Shown here: piece by piece, positions 43,657 through 53,077 of the stretch | Position numbering within the stretch: the stretch's first letter is position 1 | Layout of the letters: every line of letters begins with the position of its first letter | Source of the DNA: Halobacillus karajensis | GTDB lineage: Bacteria > Bacillota > Bacilli > Bacillales > Halobacillaceae | Direction of reading: 5' to 3' | Length of the DNA: 64,000 nucleotides | Assembly (NCBI RefSeq): GCF_900108515.1 | Contig: NZ_FNWW01000004.1 | Location: 310,001 to 374,000 of the forward strand | The notes under the pieces: model-generated | What the model saw: only the letters and a program-made list of their open reading frames with translations | Told to the model about the DNA's origin: nothing | Databases searched by the model: none | Program-made: the position numbers and the translations under genes

Positions 43657-44627
43657 AATTACTAGAGTCAATCAGTAATCTAGCCGGAAAATACTTTGCC
43701 GTTTTAGTGATCGGGGTAGCCCTTATCGCATTTTTCATCCCGGGACCTTTCGTAGGTTTAGGTGCTTATATCACGATCCTATTGGGAGTCGTCATGTTCG
43801 GGATGGGGCTCACACTTAAACCCGTAGATTTCAAGCTAGTATTAAGTAAACCTATCCCCGTTATCATTGGAGTCGCTTCCCAATACGTTCTAATGCCGTT
43901 AGTAGCTTTGATGCTTGCCTATCTTATGAATTTACCGGCTGAACTGGCAGCAGGCCTGGTACTCTTGGGTTCTGTTCCAGGCGGTACAGCGTCAAATGTC
44001 ATGGTCTACCTAGCGAAAGGAAACCTTGCCCTTTCTGTTGCCATGACTTCCTTATCTACCATGCTTGCGCCGATTCTGACACCGTTGATCCTGTTAGCCC
44101 TAGCAGGCCAATGGCTGCCCGTAGACCCAGTCGCGATGTTCTTATCCATTGTCCAAGTCATTATTGTTCCGATCACTCTGGGGGTTTTACTCAGAAGAAT
44201 CTTTCCGGCAACCGTTGAAAAAAGCGCCACTGTCGTTCCGCTGATTTCCGTTATCGCGATCATCATCATCGTTTCCGCAGTCGTAGCAGCGAACGTAGAA
44301 AGTATCACCACTTCAGGGTTGCTGATTTTTTCAGCGGTTATGCTTCATAACTTGCTTGGCCTTTTCCTTGGGTATCTAGCAGCTGTACTAATGGGACTGG
44401 ATGAAAGTAAACGAAGAGCGATATCCATCGAAGTTGGTATGCAGAATTCCGGCCTTGGCGTAGCCCTAGCAACCGCCCACTTTGGACCATTAGCTGCCTT
44501 GCCTAATGTCATCGCAGCAGTCTGGCACAACATTTCCGGGCCGATTCTAGCAACAATCTGGTCCAAAAAGCGAGTCACAGAAGGAAAAGACATCAAAGAA
44601 ACCAAGCCCATCTCCAGACAAGCGTAA
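43653..44627 (+). CDS. Bile acid:sodium symporter family (BASS) transporter
   Basis: A 324-aa membrane protein with about ten helices, of the BASS/SBF-like family, which imports organic acids or related metabolites with Na+. The conserved LGSVPGGTASNVMVYLAKGN and the late GMQNSGLGVALATAHF segments mark the two cross-over regions of the fold. The start overlaps the upstream dehydrogenase stop (ATGA), so the two proteins are made together. Import of the dehydrogenase substrate is the simplest reading. Confidence 0.88.
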   Translation: MKLLESISNLAGKYFAVLVIGVALIAFFIPGPFVGLGAYITILLGVVMFGMGLTLKPVDFKLVLSKPIPVIIGVASQYVLMPLVALMLAYLMNLPAELAAGLVLLGSVPGGTASNVMVYLAKGNLALSVAMTSLSTMLAPILTPLILLALAGQWLPVDPVAMFLSIVQVIIVPITLGVLLRRIFPATVEKSATVVPLISVIAIIIIVSAVVAANVESITTSGLLIFSAVMLHNLLGLFLGYLAAVLMGLDESKRRAISIEVGMQNSGLGVALATAHFGPLAALPNVIAAVWHNISGPILATIWSKKRVTEGKDIKETKPISRQA

Positions 44628-44734
44628 TAGCGGGGACCGATCCATTGTCCTTGCACCATCGTTTAATAATGCTGTCAGTGCCTGATTCCCCACCACCCAA
44701 CTATAATAAAAATAGAAAAATATTTAGAGTGAGA

Positions 44735-44778
44735 ACCAAAAGAGCCTACTCTTCATAAGAGAAGTAGGCTCTTTTGGT
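44735..44778 (+). terminator. Terminator after the dehydrogenase-BASS operon
   Basis: A perfect 16-bp stem ACCAAAAGAGCCTACT/AGTAGGCTCTTTTGGT with a 12-nt loop. Confidence 0.85.
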
Positions 44779-45163
44779 TGATATTATGATTAAGCAAGGA
44801 GAAATACCTTACACCATGCCGCCCATTCATAATAGACAATATTAAGTTCCGCAGAACCTTATTATCACACGGTTTCCGTTAGCAAATAAATTAAATAATT
44901 ACAATAGGTTTTTTATTACTTAATGAACAGTGTCGAGTCATAATACAGTCAAAAAAACATCCCCTATATATTAAACTGCTCCTAAAAGAAGCACACGAGG
45001 ATCAGCCACACTCCCAACCTCAACATGACCTGTATCTACCTCTTATAATTTCCTGTTTTGAGCATTGTTGATTCCTCCGGCTGTTTGAATTTTTCTCTCC
45101 ATAGGACTGCCATTGACTTTTACGGGGCTGCCTTTTAAAAGCCTTAATTACACCTACTGTCGT
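44779..45163. other. Intergenic region between convergent operons
   Basis: About 385 nt, AT-rich. I see no gene. A CTTTTAAAAG palindrome near 45130 may help end the sugar operon transcript from the minus strand. Confidence 0.5.
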
Positions 45164-46330
45164 TTATTGATAATCAACCCAAACTGCCCCTTTATCTGCA
45201 GATCGTACACAGTTCTCTACCCAACGGACGCCTTCAATTCCTGCCTCAATCCCAGGGTACCAAACATTTTCCAATGGTTCTTCTGAATCGGCAGCATCCA
45301 CAGCCTTCGCAAAACGGCTGTAAAGATTAGACCAAGCTTCAAATAATCCTTCTGCATGGCCGCCACTGATGCGATCATCTCTCAAAGCTTCCGGGTAAAG
45401 ATAATCCATCCCACGCTCTAAGATTTGTACAGGTTTTCCTTGAATCTCGTATCTAAGCTGGTTAGGCTGTTCATCCCACCATTCAATACTAGCTTTAGAC
45501 CCGACAATTCGGATTTTTTGTCCGTGCATCGATCCGGCATTTACGCATGATGACCAGACAGTCCCAACCGCACCATTGTCATATTCCATTAGGGTATAAG
45601 CATTATCTTCAAGCGGGGCACGTTTTTTTACAAAGCTCTGACGTGTACAAAGTAATTTTCTGATTTTCATTTCAGGGAGCATCACCTCTGACAAGTAGAG
45701 GGGATGAGTGCCTAAGTCCCCGAGTACATAACTCGGTCCTGCTACTTTGGGGTCCACCCGCCACTTGGTGCTCTGATTGTATTTTTCGACGGCTTGTGAA
45801 TGAAACCCATGGGCAAACTGCATATTTACAATTCGAATGTCTCCTAAATCTCCATTTGCAATTAATTGCCTTCCTTGTTCGATCGCCTGATGCCCTGAAT
45901 ACCCATAGGTAATCCCAATTATTCTGTTCTTCTCTTGGGCAAGTTTTTCTAGTTCATTCGCTTGCTCCATGTTAAAACATAACGGCTTTTCACAAATAAC
46001 ATGAAGTCCTGCTTGAAGGGCAGTCTTACATATTTCATAATGTGTTCCGTTTGGAGTTGCAATCGAAACAACTTGAATACCGTCTTCTCTTTTTGTCTCT
46101 TCTTCGAACATGGTTTGGTAATCTGGGTAACAGCGGTCTGGATCTACATACAGGTTGATACCAAACTCTTTTCCGCGTTCTGGATTTATATCAAAGGCAC
46201 CGGCTGCCAGCTGAAAATTATGATCCCTTAGTGCAGCTGATCGGTGGATGTAGCCGATTTGGCTTCCGCGACCACCGCCTACCATAGCCCAGCGCAAAGG
46301 AGCATCCATACTCTTTTCGCCATTAATCAT
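45164..46330 (-). CDS. Gfo/Idh/MocA family oxidoreductase
   Basis: A 388-aa NAD(P)-dependent sugar/polyol dehydrogenase. The N-terminal Rossmann motif AMVGGGRGSQIGYIHR and the catalytic VICEKPLCFN (Lys of the EKP motif) are visible, followed by the GFO/IDH/MocA C-terminal beta-sheet domain. It lies last in an operon with a TIM-barrel isomerase, AraC regulator and sugar ABC transporter, pointing to oxidation of an imported sugar or cyclitol. Start follows AAAGGAG. Confidence 0.88.
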   Translation of the reverse strand: MINGEKSMDAPLRWAMVGGGRGSQIGYIHRSAALRDHNFQLAAGAFDINPERGKEFGINLYVDPDRCYPDYQTMFEEETKREDGIQVVSIATPNGTHYEICKTALQAGLHVICEKPLCFNMEQANELEKLAQEKNRIIGITYGYSGHQAIEQGRQLIANGDLGDIRIVNMQFAHGFHSQAVEKYNQSTKWRVDPKVAGPSYVLGDLGTHPLYLSEVMLPEMKIRKLLCTRQSFVKKRAPLEDNAYTLMEYDNGAVGTVWSSCVNAGSMHGQKIRIVGSKASIEWWDEQPNQLRYEIQGKPVQILERGMDYLYPEALRDDRISGGHAEGLFEAWSNLYSRFAKAVDAADSEEPLENVWYPGIEAGIEGVRWVENCVRSADKGAVWVDYQ

Positions 46331-46351
46331 GATTCATTTCTCCTTTCTCTA

Positions 46352-47275
46352 TCAATATCCAAGGCTTTTCAAATAGTCCACACTTTGTTTCACATCACGG
46401 AAACTAGTATCGGAATGTCTAGGATCCCTTTCCTGTTCAATGGTGATGTACCCATGATAGTTGATACCTTTTAACAAGCGATGAATGGAATCGTAATCAA
46501 TGACTCCATGTCCAATCGGGCACATGACCCCTTTGGCAACTCCATCAAAAAAACGGATATGTTCTCCCATGACCTGCTCGTATACTTCTTTGTTAATATC
46601 TTTAAAGTGAATATAGTCCAACCGCTCCGCATAATCCCTGATCCATTCTACTGGATCCATCTTTGAATAATATAGATGGCCTGTATCGAGACAGAGCCCC
46701 GCAGTTTCATAAGAAATGTCTTGAACCAGCTGGCTGATTTCATCCTCAAACTCGATATAGCCGCCTGCATGAGGATGAATGACTGGACGTACTCCGTATT
46801 GGTCCCACGCTCGTTCTGCGAGTATCTTGATATGATCGACCATTTGCTTCCACTCATTTTCGTCTAAACGCGGGGCTCTATCAGGGTGCCCAGCATTATA
46901 ATCCCTTTCATCATGGCCCCAATCAATTAAAACTAAATAAGGTGTGGAGAAATGCTGTCCATTCTCCTGCTCAGAAGAAGGCAGAGTAGTAATAAATTGA
47001 CAAATATCATCCACTTGATTGATTAAGCTATCTAAATGAGATTCGGAAACTAAATCATCAAAGACGGTGCCGGCAATGATCGTCAAATTATTTTCAGAGA
47101 GCTTCCCTTGCACTTGTGCGATATCCAGTGGAATATATCCATAAGGTCCTAGCTCAATGCCTTTATATCCAGCCTGAGAGGCTTCTTGCAATACCAGCTC
47201 CCACGGTGGCAGATGTGGATTATTAGGATCATCCACACCCCAACAGCATGGAGCCCCTGAAATTACCACACTCAT
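46352..47275 (-). CDS. Sugar phosphate isomerase/epimerase family protein (IolE-like TIM barrel)
   Basis: A 307-aa xylose-isomerase-like TIM-barrel protein. Metal ligands are suggested by GIELGPYG, VIHPHAGG, CLDTGHLYY, IHFKD and the C-terminal ITIEQERD. The ATG at 47275 lies 8 nt after GGAGG. It resembles IolE (inosose dehydratase) and related keto-sugar enzymes; with the adjacent dehydrogenase it could process a keto-inositol or 3-keto sugar, but neither is proven. Confidence 0.82.
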   Translation of the reverse strand: MSVVISGAPCCWGVDDPNNPHLPPWELVLQEASQAGYKGIELGPYGYIPLDIAQVQGKLSENNLTIIAGTVFDDLVSESHLDSLINQVDDICQFITTLPSSEQENGQHFSTPYLVLIDWGHDERDYNAGHPDRAPRLDENEWKQMVDHIKILAERAWDQYGVRPVIHPHAGGYIEFEDEISQLVQDISYETAGLCLDTGHLYYSKMDPVEWIRDYAERLDYIHFKDINKEVYEQVMGEHIRFFDGVAKGVMCPIGHGVIDYDSIHRLLKGINYHGYITIEQERDPRHSDTSFRDVKQSVDYLKSLGY

Positions 47276-47423
47276 TTGAAACACCTCCAAATCTTGTACA
47301 TTAATTATAAATTCAAAGTTTTTTTAACGCTTTCATGATATTGCTTATTTGGTTGGGCTATTTCTTATAAATAAACAAAAACTTTCACTATCTTGTTTTT
47401 AAGTTGGCAGAAGGTTCATGAAT

Positions 47424-47472
47424 AATAAATAAAAAAGCAATAAGTGGCTCACTTATTGCTTTTTTATTTATT
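47424..47472. terminator. Very long hairpin terminator after the AraC regulator gene
   Basis: A perfect 22-bp stem (47424-47445 with 47451-47472) around a 5-nt loop, AT-rich outside and GC-richer at the tip. It divides the ABC/regulator part of the operon from the two enzyme genes. Confidence 0.85.
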
Positions 47473-47478
47473 TAGTTT

Positions 47479-48390
47479 TCATTGTTTTCTCCAAAATTCC
47501 CGATATTTTTTGGGAGACATGCCCACTATTTTAGAAAACAAAGTCGTAAAGTAGCTAGTGTTATCGTAACCTACCGTTCCAGCTATTCTGGTAACCTTAT
47601 CATTCGTATTGATAAGCAGAGACTGCGCTTCGCCAATCCGCCGCCGAATGGTATATTGGATTAGAGAAAACCCGGTAAATTCTTTAAAAAGATGTGATAG
47701 ATAATAGGAACTTATATGAAACTTGCGCGCGATGTATTCCAAATTTATTTTCTCAAAGTAATATTCATCGACATAGGCTTTAATTTCTTTTGATAATATC
47801 GATTCTTCTGATGGGGATTGGCCAAAATTATTCTGGGGAATCTGTAAAAGGAGGGGAATTAGCGAACGAAGCAGATAACTGCAGATTTCTGCTCTCCCCG
47901 TTTTCTCATTAGAAACTTGTGAATACATAATATTCAGCATTGTTTCAATCTCAATGGCCTGATCACCGCTGTGCAGCACATAGGAACTCTCTGGTGAAAC
48001 TAAATGGTTTTTTGGTAATCCAGCAAACTTGACATTGGTTATTCCGCAACAAAATACGTTCAGATTCGTCTTTGGATTTGGATATTCATCATGGAGCACC
48101 CCTTTGTTATAAATAAGAACATCTCCCTGATGTACCCTATAATGTCTATCCCCAATTATGAAGTGGCCATTTCCTTTTTTTATATAAATAAGTTCTAAAA
48201 TATCATTATGCTTATGCATAGAACGGGGAAATTTCGTATATGCTTCATCCACATTACTAATATAGAGCAATTCAGGAATCCAACCATTCTCAAAGGTTGA
48301 TGTATACGTTTCATTAACTGAAATTTGAGTCATTGTTTCATCTCCCAAACAGCTTTCCAGCCTTACTTTTTTAAATATATCTTGCCACAT
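47479..48390 (-). CDS. AraC family transcriptional regulator
   Basis: A 303-aa regulator with an N-terminal cupin-like ligand-binding domain (HKHNDILELIYIKKGNG, VHQGDVLIYN) and a C-terminal double helix-turn-helix (about 205-300: IARKFHISSYYLSHLFKEFTGFS and IAGTVGYDNTSYFTTLFSKIVGMSPKKYR). The ATG at 48390 follows AAAGGAGAGG; the open frame starts 24 codons earlier. It presumably senses the imported sugar and activates the surrounding genes. Confidence 0.9.
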   Translation of the reverse strand: MWQDIFKKVRLESCLGDETMTQISVNETYTSTFENGWIPELLYISNVDEAYTKFPRSMHKHNDILELIYIKKGNGHFIIGDRHYRVHQGDVLIYNKGVLHDEYPNPKTNLNVFCCGITNVKFAGLPKNHLVSPESSYVLHSGDQAIEIETMLNIMYSQVSNEKTGRAEICSYLLRSLIPLLLQIPQNNFGQSPSEESILSKEIKAYVDEYYFEKINLEYIARKFHISSYYLSHLFKEFTGFSLIQYTIRRRIGEAQSLLINTNDKVTRIAGTVGYDNTSYFTTLFSKIVGMSPKKYREFWRKQ

Positions 48391-48620
48391 TTCCTCTCCT
48401 TTGCTGCTTTTAGAGTAATTAATCCAGGAAACTAAATACCTATTAAGTAAAAATATAAGCAATAGAACTCAAGCCCTTTACTCAACACCCTATTTTAAAT
48501 GATTCAAACCTTATACAATCTCTGTTCCTACGCTGAAAGTCTTGCCTCTTAAATAACACCTCTATATGTCGATTCCAATTAATATTGGTATCCATACCTC
48601 TACTCGCTATAAATTTGGAA

Positions 48621-49490
48621 TTATCCTTTAACTGCTCCCATTGTCATACCTTTCACCAAATGTTTTTGTACTAAGAAAGAGAAAATTAGCACTGGGAGAA
48701 TAGATATGGTAGCTGCAGCCGTTAACGCCCCCCAATTGGTTTTAAACTGCGTAATAAAAGTAGAAATTCCAGCTGGCAATGTCATTACATCCGTGTTATT
48801 CAACAAAAACATCGCAAATAAGAATTCATTCCAGGTTAGAATAATGGTAAAGATGGATGTTGCTACAAGACCTGGAAGAGCTAAAGGAAGGATAATTTTC
48901 ACAAAAGCCATAAAGCGAGATGATCCATCAATCATGGCTGATTCCTCCAAGGATTCTGGAATTTCTTCAAAGAATGCCTTAAGCATCCAAACAACAAAAG
49001 GAAGATTAAATCCTGTATACACGATTAACATCGCCCACAGTGTGTTTAATAGCCCAATTTTTTGCATGATTAAATAAAGGGGGACAACAATTACGATTGG
49101 CGGCAGCATTCTCGCCGTAAGAATTAAAAATGATAGTCTCTCATTTCTTTTCCCTTTCATTTTAAAACGAGCAAGGCTATAGGCAGAAAAGGCACCAATT
49201 GTTAAACATAATAAAGTTGAGGCGAACGAAACGATGGTACTGTTAATGAAAAATTGCATAAATGGATTATTTGGTGAAAATATTCCCTCTATCGGGTCAA
49301 GATAATACTGAAGTGTGATATCTTGTGGAAAGAATGTTTGTTGGTTCGCAAAGAGCTCACCTTCTGTTTTGAAACTTGTTATTACCATCCAATAAAGAGG
49401 AAAAAGGATGAAAAGAATTGCAGCTGTCAAGAAAGAACCACGCAGCAATTTGAGTTTCCAGTCTTCATTCTTTGCGGAAATAGCAGCCAT
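48621..49490 (-). CDS. Carbohydrate ABC transporter permease (MalG/CUT1 type)
   Basis: A 289-aa permease with six hydrophobic helices and the EAA loop (ESLEESAMIDGSSRFMAFVKIILPL). It pairs with the upstream MalF-type permease, 14 nt away, and with the binding protein. The start follows AAAGGGG. No ATPase gene is present in the operon. Confidence 0.91.
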   Translation of the reverse strand: MAAISAKNEDWKLKLLRGSFLTAAILFILFPLYWMVITSFKTEGELFANQQTFFPQDITLQYYLDPIEGIFSPNNPFMQFFINSTIVSFASTLLCLTIGAFSAYSLARFKMKGKRNERLSFLILTARMLPPIVIVVPLYLIMQKIGLLNTLWAMLIVYTGFNLPFVVWMLKAFFEEIPESLEESAMIDGSSRFMAFVKIILPLALPGLVATSIFTIILTWNEFLFAMFLLNNTDVMTLPAGISTFITQFKTNWGALTAAATISILPVLIFSFLVQKHLVKGMTMGAVKG

Positions 49491-49504
49491 ACTTATACCC
49501 CTTT

Positions 49505-50452
49505 CTAATTAGATACTTGTGAGGAATTCATCATTTTAATAAGTAATGAAGAGATAATAATCGTAATAACTAAGACGACTAACAAACCTGCCGAAGCAAA
49601 ACCAAAATCCGAGAATTTCATGGCTTGACGGTACATTAGAAAACTGACAGTCTCCGTCGCTTGCCCTGGTCCACCCTGGGTAAGAACGAATACTTGGTCA
49701 AATGTTCTTAAAGCATCCATGGTACGGATAACAAGTGCAACGACAAGAACCGGCTTCAACATGGGAATCATCACATAACGGATAGTCTGAAATTTTGAAG
49801 CACCATCAATATCTGCTGCTTCAAATGGGTCTTTAGGTAGTGATTGCATTCCAGCTAAGATAATTAAGAAAACCATCGGCGTCCACTGCCATATGTCCAC
49901 AACCACTAATGATACAAAGGCAAGAACAGGTTCTCCTAAGAAATTAACTTGCGGTATTCCGATACTCTGCAGCATATAGTTAATAATTCCCATCTCTGTA
50001 TGCAGCATCAATTTGAATACAATTGCGACAACAAGCGGGGAAAGCATCATCGGTATAATAAGCAACCAACGCAAATACTTCATCGCTTTGCTATCTTTCG
50101 ACATAATTAAAGCCAAGTTGAACCCTAGAAAAATCTGTGATCCTACAGCAAGAGCAGTAAAAATCAAAGTAACAAAAATAGAGTTCCAAAAGATACTGCT
50201 GGTGAATGTCTTGACATAGTTCTGCAGTCCGGCAAAGCCAGTAGAATTACCGAATGTATCAAAAGAAGAGAAAGAAATAAAAACAGCATAACCAATCGGG
50301 AATAATGTCAATAAAGCTAGCAGTAAAAGGGTCGGGGTTAATAATATCCCAGACAGTCTCCTGTCACTGGATAAGCCAGGTGCAGCCTTTTTTTCCTTCT
50401 TTTCTTTTTTATTGGGAAGAGCCTTCATGATTGTCGATTCCCTGATATTCAT
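49505..50452 (-). CDS. Carbohydrate ABC transporter permease (MalF/CUT1 type)
   Basis: A 315-aa permease with six helices and a cytoplasmic basic N-terminus (ALPNKKEKKEKKAAPG). The EAA loop reads DPFEAADIDGASKFQTIRYVMIPML. The ATG at 50452 is 8 nt after AGGAG, preferred over the GTG at 50461. Middle gene of the binding protein-permease-permease set. Confidence 0.9.
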   Translation of the reverse strand: MNIRESTIMKALPNKKEKKEKKAAPGLSSDRRLSGILLTPTLLLLALLTLFPIGYAVFISFSSFDTFGNSTGFAGLQNYVKTFTSSIFWNSIFVTLIFTALAVGSQIFLGFNLALIMSKDSKAMKYLRWLLIIPMMLSPLVVAIVFKLMLHTEMGIINYMLQSIGIPQVNFLGEPVLAFVSLVVVDIWQWTPMVFLIILAGMQSLPKDPFEAADIDGASKFQTIRYVMIPMLKPVLVVALVIRTMDALRTFDQVFVLTQGGPGQATETVSFLMYRQAMKFSDFGFASAGLLVVLVITIIISSLLIKMMNSSQVSN

Positions 50453-50512
50453 GTGCTTCACTCCTAATGAGATTAAGAGAGAAAGAAATCCCTCCCCCCT
50501 AATCTATTTAAT

Positions 50513-51793
50513 TTAATAACCATTTTCCTCCATCACGCTTCTTATATCCTTAGCTGCTCTTTTAAGTGTTTCTTCTGCACTCAGATCACCTGTAACAGCT
50601 CTATTCAAATAGGTTCCATAAATCTGTTCCACCTGAGAATATAACGGAGTACGTGGACGCCATTTAGCATTCTGGAGACCTTCCTCTACCGCTTCCAAAT
50701 ACGGGTAGTCTTTAAGTAGTTCGCCATCTGTCAGTACACTGGTACGTGTGGGTATTCCTCCGAGTTTTGTCATTTCCGTTTGTACTTCCTTAGAGGATGC
50801 CCATTCAATAAATGACAGTGCGTTTTCCTTATTATCAGAACCCTCTGGGATACCGAAAATCCAGTTACCGACCATCGGAGCATGATCTTTTCCTTCCGCT
50901 TTAGGTACAAGCCCATAACCCATTTTTCCGACAACCTCTGATTTCGACTCATCTTCCACTGTTTCTCCCCATGCCGGCCAAACGATGGATGTTAATCCAT
51001 CACCGCCAGCCATAGTACGACCTATTTCATCGGCATTATAGCTGCCGACTCCTTCTGGTGCATAGTCTAAAAAACTCAAGTAGCGTTCTAATGCTTTAAT
51101 TGCTTCCGGACTGTCTAATGTTACATTCCACTCTTCATCAAAGAAATCAGCACCATGGGACCATAAGAATGCATTGAAGTTTGTAGCTATCGGGTTACCC
51201 CGAGCTCCTCGATGAACGAATCCGTACTCAATTTCATCCTTGTGCTCTTCCATTGCTTTCTCTAGATCCTCCCAAGTTTCAGGGATGTCGCTAAGAATAT
51301 CTTTTCGGTAGAAGAAAAGCTGTACATTACCAACTTGCGGAACACCATAGTATCTTGGCTCCTCACTTTCTTCAGATCCAGGTAAACGAGGGCTGCCCGG
51401 TGCCGGCCACATTGTAACTTGACGGGAAGTCTCTACAAAATCCTCATCCGGCTCATAACCAAGTTCATCTAAAGGTGTCAGGAACCCGCCACCCGCAAAC
51501 ATTGGCATCCAAGGGTCATCGGCAAAAATCACATCGTACGTCTCCCCACCATTACGCAAATCATTATAGATTCGCTCATAAAGGGTATTGTAGTCAAATT
51601 CGTTCCAATCCACTTTAATTCCAGTCTCTTCTTCAAATTGAGGAATCATTTGTTTAACGGCAGCTGATTCAACCCCTGCTACCATTGCTACCGAGATCGT
51701 TTTAGCTTCTTCGCCTGATGTTTCTTCACCTCCTCCGCAGGCAGCTAAAATCGACAACGTCAAAACAGCTAACATTGCCATTAATTTTTTCAT
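50513..51793 (-). CDS. Sugar ABC transporter substrate-binding lipoprotein
   Basis: A 426-aa solute-binding protein (family 1, MalE/UgpB-like). Signal peptide with lipobox LAAC directly after MKKLMAMLAVLTLSI; the mature part contains VIFADDPWMPMFAGGGFL and a late GNWIFGIPEGSDNKENALSFIEW segment. The ATG at 51793 follows AAAGGAG by 7 nt. It lies 15 nt after the end of a decayed isomerase gene. Ligand unknown; probably an oligosaccharide or polyol. Confidence 0.9.
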   Translation of the reverse strand: MKKLMAMLAVLTLSILAACGGGEETSGEEAKTISVAMVAGVESAAVKQMIPQFEEETGIKVDWNEFDYNTLYERIYNDLRNGGETYDVIFADDPWMPMFAGGGFLTPLDELGYEPDEDFVETSRQVTMWPAPGSPRLPGSEESEEPRYYGVPQVGNVQLFFYRKDILSDIPETWEDLEKAMEEHKDEIEYGFVHRGARGNPIATNFNAFLWSHGADFFDEEWNVTLDSPEAIKALERYLSFLDYAPEGVGSYNADEIGRTMAGGDGLTSIVWPAWGETVEDESKSEVVGKMGYGLVPKAEGKDHAPMVGNWIFGIPEGSDNKENALSFIEWASSKEVQTEMTKLGGIPTRTSVLTDGELLKDYPYLEAVEEGLQNAKWRPRTPLYSQVEQIYGTYLNRAVTGDLSAEETLKRAAKDIRSVMEENGY

Positions 51794-51807
51794 GCTCATT
51801 CTCCTTT

Positions 51808-52268
51808 TCAAATGTTTTTTGGTAAGGCGCTATCTAATAGATAAACTGTTTTATCTTTGGTCTTTCTGATAAACTCTTCTGCTTCTAACTCCCAATATTT
51901 CGCACGGAACAATTCAACAGAAACAGGACCTTTAAGCCTTTTTCATAAAGGATAGAAATGATAATTTCCAACGGGATCCCCCCTTCTCCTGGCACCCTTT
52001 GCAATCATCGGTGTAAAAAAGGAACAATTTATCGATTGATAGATTTTTCAGATTTTCATAGTTGGAGTTCATGGCGTAAATGATAGCGGTTACAAATTTG
52101 CCGATAAAAAAAGTTTTGCAGGTACTTAATGGAGTGTGTAATTAAGGATTCTTTCCATTTACCCAGACGGATTTCTATAAATTCGAAATCATGTTTTCCA
52201 CAAAACACCACATAATCTTCCTGATTTGAGTTTTCCAATGTGGTTCCCGCATTGAATGCACGTTTCAT
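51808..52268 (-). pseudogene. Internally deleted sugar isomerase/epimerase gene
   Basis: The 5' end is intact: GAGGAAGAAT then ATG and MKRAFNAGTTLENSNQEDY...FIEIRLGKWKESL, a typical start of a TIM-barrel sugar isomerase. Translation then fails within about 70 codons. Downstream the C-terminal part appears, PGEGGIPLEIIISILYEKG, a one-base frameshift, then GPVSVELFRAKYWELEAEEF and a stop just before the binding-protein gene. Roughly 150-200 residues of the middle are missing. It was the first gene of the sugar operon. Confidence 0.78.
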
Positions 52269-52460
52269 ATTCTCTTCCTCTTTCTTCATTTTCCTACCCT
52301 TGCAAACCAATAAGAGTAGAATTTAATAAAAGCTAATACTTTTTACTCTTGCCTCCCTTACTAATGTCTTTTTAGTTAATCAAAGGATTGGAACAAAAAT
52401 TCAAAACTTAACCTTAAGATACCAAAATGAAGCTCACAATAACCCAATAAGGGTAATTTT

Positions 52461-52510
52461 TGATAGATTAATTATCAACTTCTGATAATAAGGATAATAT
52501 CAATTATCCT
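52461..52510. promoter_or_regulatory. Operator-like palindromes upstream of the sugar operon
   Basis: AGGATAAT/ATTATCCT (52491-52510, perfect 8-bp arms, 4-bp centre) and TGATA/TATCA (52461-52477) lie about 200-250 bp upstream of the first (decayed) gene. They are candidates for the AraC regulator or another repressor. Confidence 0.4.
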
Positions 52511-53077
52511 ATCAGTCAACAAATTTATTTAATTTTTAGAAAATTAAATAAATGTTATTTGCTCTCACATATTGTCTGTACGTCTCCTCTGGTACTTCAC
52601 CAGCAATCTGATAATTGATTTCATACAGCCCCAATAAGTGTTTAAGGGTATTTATCAAATTTAGGATGATCAGCTAGCAAAATACCTTTCTCCTTTTTAC
52701 GTTTGTACTCTTTATTTGAGCTCAAGTTGTTTAGGGGATTCTTCTGGTTCATCAGAAAATGTACGCCCTTTTTGATTGGCTTCCAAAACTGATATAATTA
52801 ATTTGTTCCACTTGTAATATCTGCTAATTACCTTCTGCTGAACGTTATTGGGCCAACGAGGAGTTTAAAATAATTTGAAGAAGTTGGGAAGGGATCTTTT
52901 TTATGTGCCTTCATGTTCCAAAAAAACACCTTCATACTAACTGCCATTACCTACATTGTAGAATTCCATAAACATACTGGATTAGGGTAGGCATTGAAAT
53001 TTCCTGTATCGTGTTATGCCAAAAAATGAAATAACAATAAGATGGAATTTTGGGTGAAAAGTTTAGTCCTAATAACA
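52511..53077. other. Gene-poor stretch with a degraded coding fragment
   Basis: About 570 nt. On the minus strand 52712-52860 reads VQQKVISRYYKWNKLIISVLEANQKG... up to a stop, and after shifts an ETYRQYVRAN-like stretch appears near 52590. It looks like an eroded gene of unknown family. Confidence 0.35.

Noticed and set aside
44779-45163. Possible structured RNA in the convergent gap
   Set aside because: Only a short CTTTTAAAAG palindrome is seen, with no conserved riboswitch pattern.
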